A DNA stretch of 37,246 nucleotides from an uncultured Methylococcaceae bacterium (GTDB lineage: Bacteria; Pseudomonadota; Gammaproteobacteria; Methylococcales; Methylomonadaceae), in contig CAJADF010000078.1 of NCBI GenBank assembly GCA_903938485.1, positions 1-37,246 of the forward strand. Direction: 5' to 3'. Position numbers and translations under genes: made by a program. The notes under the pieces are model-generated. The model ran no database searches. It saw nothing but the letters and a program-made list of their open reading frames with translations, and was not told the origin of the DNA. This document shows positions 34,627-37,246 of this stretch, piece after piece (within the stretch, counting starts at the first letter, position 1; every line of letters starts with the position of its first letter).

Positions 34627-36260
34627 ATAATAAAAAAAACATAATTATTCTCATTAACCAACGCTTATCTTTATACGTTTTGTTTTTAATAAACGTTGCA
34701 ATAATTCCAATTACTGATGTATTCGCTAACACAATTCATAAAGAATCAAGTTACCCATCAATTAATACTCTATCCACAGATGATAATAATGCGTTAAATA
34801 CTTCAGTTGATAACAAAAATAAATACCGAGGTGAAAAGCTTTCATTAAATTTTCAAGATATTGAAGTTAGAAGCGTCATAGCTGTTATTGCAGAATTCAC
34901 CAAACAAAATATAGTAGCTGGTGATGATATAACTGGAAATATAACACTTAAGCTAAATAATGTACCCTGGGATGAGGCACTTGATTTTATTCTAATGACC
35001 AAAGATTTAGAAAAATTTGAATCTGGTACAGTTATTTTAATCGCTCCAGCAGGAAAAATTAAAGAATTTAAAGCACATCAACAAGAAACTGAGAGTGCTA
35101 TTGAACAATTAGATCCTTTAGTAACAGAATATATAAAGATCAATTATGCTAAAGCAGAAAATTTTAGAAATTTACTTAATGGTCTCGATACTGGTCAATT
35201 TGGTGGGTGTGGAGTAGAAAAAACTTCCTCATTAACTATTGCACCAATACATTCAAATTTAATTTCCTCATCAACTTTATCTCAAGAAACTACTAATTCA
35301 AGTCTTAATTCCAATAACATTGAACATCTCACAAATAAGTTAAGTAAAAAAGATACCTTTAAAATATTATCGACTAGAGGAACTGCTGTTGTTGATGCTA
35401 GAACTAACACTCTAATTATTCGAGAAACAGCAATACGCCTTGATGATGCAAAAAAGCTTATTGCAAAATTAGATGTACCTGTACGACAAGTAATGATTGA
35501 ATCTAGAATTGTTATTGCTAGCAATACATTTGCCAAACAATTAGGGGTTAGATTTGGTGTTGCGGGCAATAATTTTAAATATGGCAATAATTCAGGTGGT
35601 GTGGGTTCAGTTAATAATCAAGGAGGGACAATTGGATCAATTAATGGAACTGGCGTAGTGAATGATGCGCTTGTTGATCTTGCAGCTTCCAATCCCTATG
35701 GTCAATTAGGAATGACTTTAGCAAAAGGTGCGGACTATGTTTTAAATTTAGAGCTTTCAGCACTACAAGATCAAGGTAAAGGGGAATTAGTATCAAATCC
35801 AAGAGTCATGACAACAGATAGATGTAGTGCAAAAATAAAGCAAGGTACCCAAGAACCTTATCAATCAGGTTCCACAGCCACAACTCCTGCTAATATACAA
35901 TTTATTGATGCTCTATTAGAATTAGATGTAATTCCACAAATTACACCCAGTGGAAGCATATCAATGTCTTTAAGTATTTCGAAAAATGAACCTAATTATC
36001 TATTACAAAAATTAAATCAACCTCCCCCATTAACTAAACGTGAAGTTGAAACAACCGTTCAGGTGATGGATGGTGAAACTGTTGTACTCGGTGGCGTATT
36101 AGAAAGTACAAAACTAAATACAATAAATTCTGTTCCTTATTTGTCAGAACTTCCTTTTATAGGCTCTTTATTTAAACGGACTATAAATACAGATGATAAG
36201 AAAGAGCTATTAATATTTATCACTCCTAAAATAATAAAAGATAATGCTGCAAGCAATTAA
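34623..36260 (+). CDS. pilQ: Type IV pilus secretin PilQ, short form
   Basis: The outer-membrane pore through which the pilus passes. A signal-peptide-like segment spans about residues 17-35 (LYVLFLINVAIIPITDVFA). A secretin/TonB short N-terminal domain follows at 73-143 (LSLNFQDIEVRSVIAVIAEF), then an N1 domain from about 165 (VTEYIKINYAKAENF) and the secretin core from about 290 to the end (RQVMIESRIVIAS, then KGELVSNPRVMTTD, and ETVVLGGVLES). At 545 aa it is well short of the 700-aa class and I see no AMIN domains, which in other PilQ proteins bind peptidoglycan. It overlaps the pilO-P gene by 4 bases. The gap to aroK has no clear terminator. Confidence 0.93.
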   Translation: MNNKKNIIILINQRLSLYVLFLINVAIIPITDVFANTIHKESSYPSINTLSTDDNNALNTSVDNKNKYRGEKLSLNFQDIEVRSVIAVIAEFTKQNIVAGDDITGNITLKLNNVPWDEALDFILMTKDLEKFESGTVILIAPAGKIKEFKAHQQETESAIEQLDPLVTEYIKINYAKAENFRNLLNGLDTGQFGGCGVEKTSSLTIAPIHSNLISSSTLSQETTNSSLNSNNIEHLTNKLSKKDTFKILSTRGTAVVDARTNTLIIRETAIRLDDAKKLIAKLDVPVRQVMIESRIVIASNTFAKQLGVRFGVAGNNFKYGNNSGGVGSVNNQGGTIGSINGTGVVNDALVDLAASNPYGQLGMTLAKGADYVLNLELSALQDQGKGELVSNPRVMTTDRCSAKIKQGTQEPYQSGSTATTPANIQFIDALLELDVIPQITPSGSISMSLSISKNEPNYLLQKLNQPPPLTKREVETTVQVMDGETVVLGGVLESTKLNTINSVPYLSELPFIGSLFKRTINTDDKKELLIFITPKIIKDNAASN

Positions 36261-36524
36261 GTCACAGATACGATTATGTTCCCAACTGCGTTGATTTAAT
36301 CTTATAATATGCGAACGTGAAATATTTGTTATTTTTGAGATTCCCACAATTTCATATTACCAATATATTCACTGTTATTTCAGACAAATACAATAAAAAA
36401 GATTCATATGTGTCTATGTATTGTAATTTTCATTTAAATATACGTATCTCGCAAAGATAAATATAAATCATAATTTATGGTTTTTTTATCCACAAAGGAC
36501 GCTTTAAAACATCACGGTAAATTG

Positions 36525-37049
36525 ATGACAAGATCAGAAAATATATATTTAGTTGGACTAATGGGTGCGGGTAAAACTACTATCGGGCGACAATTAGCTA
36601 AGAATTTAGGCCTCCCATTTTATGATAGTGATAAAGCTATAGAAGAAAGCACAGGGGTTGATATTCCAACTATCTTTGAATTTGAAGGTGAAAATGGTTT
36701 CAGAGATAGAGAGCAAAAAATGATACAACAATTAACTGAGCTTAAAGGTATTGTTTTAGCAACGGGTGGAGGTGCTGTTTTAAGAGATGAAAACCGTCAA
36801 ATATTAAAAGAAAATGGTTTTATTGTTTATTTACAATGTTCTGTAGATCGTATTTTAGAAAGAACTCGACGCGATACTCAAAGACCACTATTGAAAACTG
36901 ATAATCCTAAAGAAAGGATTGAAACTTTATTTAAAGAACGTGAACCCTTATATCTTTCTTGTGCTGATTTCATCGTAGATACGGGTGTTATGCAAAGTAA
37001 AGCGGTTGTTAATCATATTCTTGAAGAATATAAATCTGCCAAATATTAG
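36525..37049 (+). CDS. aroK: Shikimate kinase
   Basis: Phosphorylates shikimate in aromatic amino-acid synthesis. The 174-aa protein has the P-loop GLMGAGKTT near residue 11, the shikimate-binding DSD (FYDSDKAIEE), FRDREQKMI and ATGGGAVL, and the LID region RTRRDTQRPLL. I chose the ATG at 36525 (MTRSENIYLVG) since it matches E. coli AroK; an in-frame ATG at 36477 would add 16 residues that lack support. The pilQ-aroK-aroB order is common in gammaproteobacteria and supports the identity of the pilus genes upstream. aroB begins 4 bases downstream. Confidence 0.97.
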   Translation: MTRSENIYLVGLMGAGKTTIGRQLAKNLGLPFYDSDKAIEESTGVDIPTIFEFEGENGFRDREQKMIQQLTELKGIVLATGGGAVLRDENRQILKENGFIVYLQCSVDRILERTRRDTQRPLLKTDNPKERIETLFKEREPLYLSCADFIVDTGVMQSKAVVNHILEEYKSAKY

Positions 37050-37053
37050 TGTC

Positions 37054-37246
37054 ATGCATAAAATAATTGTTGAATTGGATAATCGTAGTTACCCAATATA
37101 TATAGGCTCAAATTTAATTAGTAATACGGAACTTTATGCTAAACACATTAAATCAAAACAAGTTATTGTCATTAGCAATGAAACTATAGCCCCTTTGTAT
37201 TTAGATAAAGTTTTAAAACAACTTACTAACTTTCAGGTAAATACTC
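37054..37246 (+). CDS. aroB: 3-dehydroquinate synthase (C-terminus outside window)
   Basis: The first 64 codons of AroB, the second enzyme of the shikimate pathway. The visible protein starts MHKIIVELDNRSYPIYIGSN and continues with VIVISNETIAPLYLDKVL, close to the E. coli opening RSYPITIASGL and TNETLAPLYLDKV. The NAD-binding core lies beyond the right edge. It begins 4 bases after the aroK stop and is very probably cotranscribed with it. Confidence 0.93.
   Translation, partial: MHKIIVELDNRSYPIYIGSNLISNTELYAKHIKSKQVIVISNETIAPLYLDKVLKQLTNFQVNT

Noticed and set aside
36477-36524. Longer aroK start at ATG 36477
   Set aside because: The 16 extra residues have no counterpart in AroK, and the downstream ATG gives the expected protein opening.

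Overview
The window looks like a chromosomal segment of an AT-rich gammaproteobacterium. The type II cellulose operon (bcsE, bcsF, bcsG and bcsR with bcsQ), the lipoamide-complex genes, PilM-PilQ next to aroK-aroB, and the sulfite reductase/DUF934 pair all point to that class. I cannot fix the order; Methylococcales-like or Thiotrichales-like bacteria are possible, but this is a guess. No transposase, integrase, prophage, CRISPR array, tRNA or rRNA was recognised.

Layout. (1) Bases 1-9910, minus strand: a cellulose synthesis and export operon in the order bcsC-bcsE-bcsF-bcsG-bcsR-bcsQ-bcsA, with bcsA running off the left edge. It encodes the outer-membrane exporter, the c-di-GMP sensor BcsE, the phosphoethanolamine transferase BcsG with its small partner BcsF, the BcsR/BcsQ regulators and the synthase. 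(2) 10092-11824, minus: asd and adk. (3) 12136-17627, plus: the 2-oxoglutarate dehydrogenase operon. sucA and sucB look intact, but the third gene is an E3-like flavoprotein that has lost both redox cysteines and the catalytic histidine. (4) 17853-19709: ilvD. (5) 19779-21573: a small accessory patch with an orphan PD-(D/E)XK-like protein, a decayed 21-bp tandem repeat, a short probably truncated ORF that ends on its own terminator, and a DUF1244 gene. (6) 21699-23848, plus: yciB, yciI, a bolA-family gene and a lipoprotein parvulin isomerase. (7) 23984-27857, minus: recJ, then the siroheme sulfite/nitrite reductase with its DUF934 partner. (8) 28007-31762: nhaD, an AmpG-like permease, xthA (convergent) and rpmE. 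(9) 31996-36260, plus: pilM, pilN, a fused pilO-pilP gene and a short pilQ, followed by aroK and the start of aroB.

How the genes work together. Two envelope systems, cellulose secretion and type IV pilus assembly, flank a core of housekeeping metabolism (aspartate-family and branched-chain amino acids, the TCA cycle, sulfur assimilation, shikimate). The bcs and pil blocks are visibly more AT-rich than ilvD, recJ and the reductase. The two strongest observations are the redox-dead Lpd-like protein kept in frame inside the sucAB operon, and the PilO-PilP fusion paired with a PilQ that lacks AMIN domains. I did not see a complete undescribed multi-gene system.
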